Shown here in pieces: positions 61,341 through 64,000 of a DNA stretch of 64,000 bases (the stretch's first letter is position 1; each line of letters opens with the position of its first letter). A program made the translations under genes and the position numbers. Source of the DNA: Chaunax sp. Z400 (lineage: Eukaryota; Chordata; Actinopteri; Lophiiformes; Chaunacidae); contig CM075204.1 in NCBI GenBank assembly GCA_037577475.1, positions 6,522,855 to 6,586,854 on the forward strand, written 5' to 3'. The notes beneath the pieces are model-generated. The model worked only from the letters and a program-made list of their open reading frames with translations, searched no databases and was not told the DNA's origin.

Positions 61341-63508
61341 ATGAACACCTTGATTTGTGTGTTTCTCCTGGGAATAGGTCTCCACGGTGCGGCGGCAGGT
61401 GAGTTCAGATGATTTCAAGCTGATTGGAAAAGAAAAAATGCTTCGTGTCTTTATAAAGCCTACTGTATGAACTGATGCTTCTTCTGATGGACCTCCTTAC
61501 ATATTAGGACTATAGAGATGTTCAAACGTGACCAACCTATAATCTGAAAGTTCTCCGTAGTAAATCCTGTCTGTGCAGCTCATCGATTGATTCCTATAAA
61601 GTTCCGTTTTATGTAGGAAGTCACTGTTGAACTGTTGCTCAGAAGGAAATCTTGTATTAGTGAAAATGTCAGAAAAAGTTTGTCTTCTTCTGTTTTCTTT
61701 CCCATCTTTTATTGATCAAATCAGGACTGATAGGATCGATACGGTCTGATCGATCTTAATGCTAAAATGGCAGCAGAAGCAGCTCCAAACAGTCCAACAC
61801 TCACTGAGAGAAATAAAGAAAACAGGAACAAACACCAAAACAAAGGCTTTCATGTCTAAATATATTTACTGTCTAGTAGGAAGTATTGTGCGATGAATCA
61901 TTAGTTATTTTATGACGTCACTGTTTGATCAGTTATTGATCATTAGACATCGGCTGATGAACATATTGTTACAGTCTCCAAACACGTCACTACGTTTGAT
62001 CTGAACTGTTCATATTAACACAGTTCTGTGCACACAGAGAAACACAGTCAATGACAACCTGCTAACATAAATATTGACTTCATGGCGTCGTCGTTTCTTG
62101 TCTGACCTCCATATATTTGATGAAATCCTTTAATATGTAATGAATATTTGAATCCACAGAATTCCACAGTTTGACTCCACATAGTGAAACACATCTGCTT
62201 TAACGAAGTTCATCCACACTGAGTTTTGTTGGTTGGGTCTAATCACATCCCACTGGCAGTTCTTCCATTTCCTGTCTGTACAATAGATGCTGTTTAGTAG
62301 AGCTACATGATCAATCAGCCTCACATATATCTGCACACAGTAGCTTATTGTAGGTATGTTGGTATCTGTGATGTCAGCTGATGAGGAACAAGAAACTGGA
62401 GCACAGGCCAAACTGGTGTTGAGATGGTTTAGAAACTGTGTCTCCCTGATATAGATTGTCCACCAGAGAGCACTGACAAGTTTATTTTCTACCTGTGAAA
62501 TGTCCTGATCAGTTTGTATCAGGGTCACCAAAAACCTCCTGAATATTGATCAGCATCGGCTGGACAGCGCTGTCTAGATATTTGATCCGTGAAGAGAAAT
62601 TGTGAAACCATAGAAGAAGAAGTGCTGCTGAGTTTGAGCTTCAAGAACCTCACAGAGTTCAACTTTGTGATCAGAAGAAGAGACTTAAGTTGTCATCGCT
62701 CACAGTTTATAGGAGAAGATAGAGACCATAAAGTGATGTGATGTCATCAGATGGAAAAAGTTTGAATGTGTTGAATGTAGAAAATCAAATGAGAATCTCA
62801 GACAGCGTTTGTGTTTTGCTCAGGTTTGTGTTTCACATTTCAAACTAATGGATAATGAGGAGTGTAAGCTACTAATGAAGCATCCTGAAGAAGAAATGAA
62901 ATGAGTTTCACTTCACACGGAGATATCAGGACTAGAAAACATGTTTTTACAAACTGTCTCTATCAATGAGAGTCAGGTTCACAGCTGGAACACCTCCATC
63001 TCTGACTAGTGTCACATTTTATTTCACCATAAATAACATTCATCCAGACAGAATCATCAGAAATATTCAGGTAGAGTTCAAACTCAGTTTCTATGAATGT
63101 ATTGTTCTATTTATTGACTGAACCACAGACATTATCAGCATGTCTTGAATGGAATGGACTTCTTTTTGATTCTGTGTGCAGGAAAATCAAATTGTTCAGT
63201 GATTTATAAAAGTGAAATCATGACATTCATGTTTCTTACAGTGACTCACTCTATGAAGTATTTCCACACTGGATCTTCTGGAGTCTCAAACTTCCCAGAG
63301 TTTGTGGTTGTTGGGTTGGTTGATGACGTTCCAATAAGTTACTATGACAGTAACACCAGGAGAGCAGAACCCAAACAGGACTGGATGAAGAAAGTCACAG
63401 CAGATGATCCTCAGTACTGGATCAGGGAAACTGAGATCTTTGTGGGTCACCAACAGGGGTTCAAAGTCAACATTGACACTTTAAAGCAGCGCTTCAACCA
63501 AACTGGAG
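61341..63508 (+). CDS. MHC class I alpha chain, exons 1-2 (partial; runs off the window)
   Basis: Exon 1 (61341-61398) encodes the signal peptide MNTLICVFLLGIGLHGAAA and ends in phase 1 at GTGAGT. Exon 2 (63242-63508, phase 1 at both ends) encodes the whole alpha-1 domain, VTHSMKYFHTGSSGV to FNQTGG. Visible landmarks are Tyr7 (SMKYF), Tyr59 (DPQYW), Arg at the position of mammalian Tyr84 (KQRFNQ), as usual outside mammals, and the conserved N-glycosylation site NQT at 86-88. Class I presents cytosolic peptides to CD8 T cells with beta-2-microglobulin. Sequence style (FPEFVVVGLVDD, YYDSNTRRAEPKQDWM) fits the teleost U lineage. Later exons lie beyond the window, so classical status cannot be judged. 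Confidence 0.92.
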
Positions 63509-64000
63509 GTTTGTTTATGTTTCTCTTCATAAAATGTTGTTTATATTGTCACCCAGTGTTTAGTAAACAGATGTAAACACAAACACACCATTGTTCATCT
63601 GTCCAGTGTGTTTTACTGTCGTAGATCAAACTGTCTGATGGAGGCTTCTCTTGGCTGACTCAGCAGAAACATTACTGACACTGAGACTACTGGATGCTGC
63701 TATACTACACTGAGACAGTGTTTCTGTCCATCCCATAATAACCAGCAGAGATCATTAAGACTTGATCTCCTGTAGATCAGATCAGAATAAGTCCAGTGAA
63801 CTGCCCACAGTGAGCTGGTCCATAATAAGTCCTCTGTAGGAACCTGTTGATCACAACAGTTTTACAGCACTCAGCTGATAGAGGAACATGACTGCTGGGT
63901 TTCTCAAACTACGGCACAGGACTGTAAATGGGACACAGGTTGCTCCTGCTGGGTCCCATATGAGAGGAGTAGCAGTATGTTTGAATGCACCTGTCTGACA
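63509..64000 (+). other. MHC class I intron 2 (start)
   Basis: Begins with the GT donor at 63509. No alpha-2 exon, recognisable by a GxHTxQ-type start, is seen before the window ends. Confidence 0.7.

Overview
The window looks like nuclear DNA of a teleost fish. It has spliced vertebrate genes with GT-AG introns, a U-lineage-type MHC class I gene, fish-type Tc1, hAT, Penelope-like, Rex1/CR1-like and gypsy-like elements, and very long (TG)n, (TATC)n and (AAT)n tracts. I cannot name the species.

Layout. 1-8 kb is intergenic: a copy of a segment that recurs at 41 and 48 kb, a perfect 38-bp-arm palindrome, a microsatellite complex (3.1-4.8 kb) and a stray duplicate of two samm50 exons (4.86-6.24 kb). 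8.1-14.6 kb (+) is ccdc39, the coiled-coil axonemal ruler of motile cilia, traceable through 19 exons with apparent single-base frameshifts near its 3' end. 16-23.8 kb (+) is samm50, the mitochondrial outer-membrane beta-barrel assembly factor. Most exons are present, but one coding exon is out of order upstream (and again at 33 kb) and the exon before it was not found.

25.4-36.9 kb is mobile-element territory: a truncated Tc1 transposase beside an inverted Tc1 tail, a two-gene unit on the minus strand (a nine-exon gene followed 12 nt later by a C2H2 zinc-finger/transposase-like ORF), a second copy of the zinc-finger family on the plus strand, two GC-rich minisatellites and a decayed gypsy-type gag. 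37.03-50.76 kb is a recent 6.9-kb tandem duplication carrying a Tc1 fragment and a decayed hAT transposase. A third zinc-finger-family relic follows at 50.9-52.6 kb, then a possible mariner tail, a Penelope-like element 3' end with a candidate hammerhead ribozyme, and a damaged proteasome beta (psmb9-like) fragment.

56.4-58.5 kb holds a deleted Tc1 derivative and two joined LINE fragments. The window ends with the first two exons of an MHC class I gene (61.34-63.51 kb, +) behind a promoter with ISRE, X and Y boxes. An immunoproteasome-type fragment close to a class I gene fits a teleost MHC class I region.

The host genes do not form a pathway: ccdc39 is ciliary, samm50 mitochondrial, and psmb/MHC-I antigen presentation. 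The main theme is repeated segmental duplication and shuffling. I cannot tell from sequence alone how much is real and how much is assembly error (duplicated haplotypes, single-base indels).
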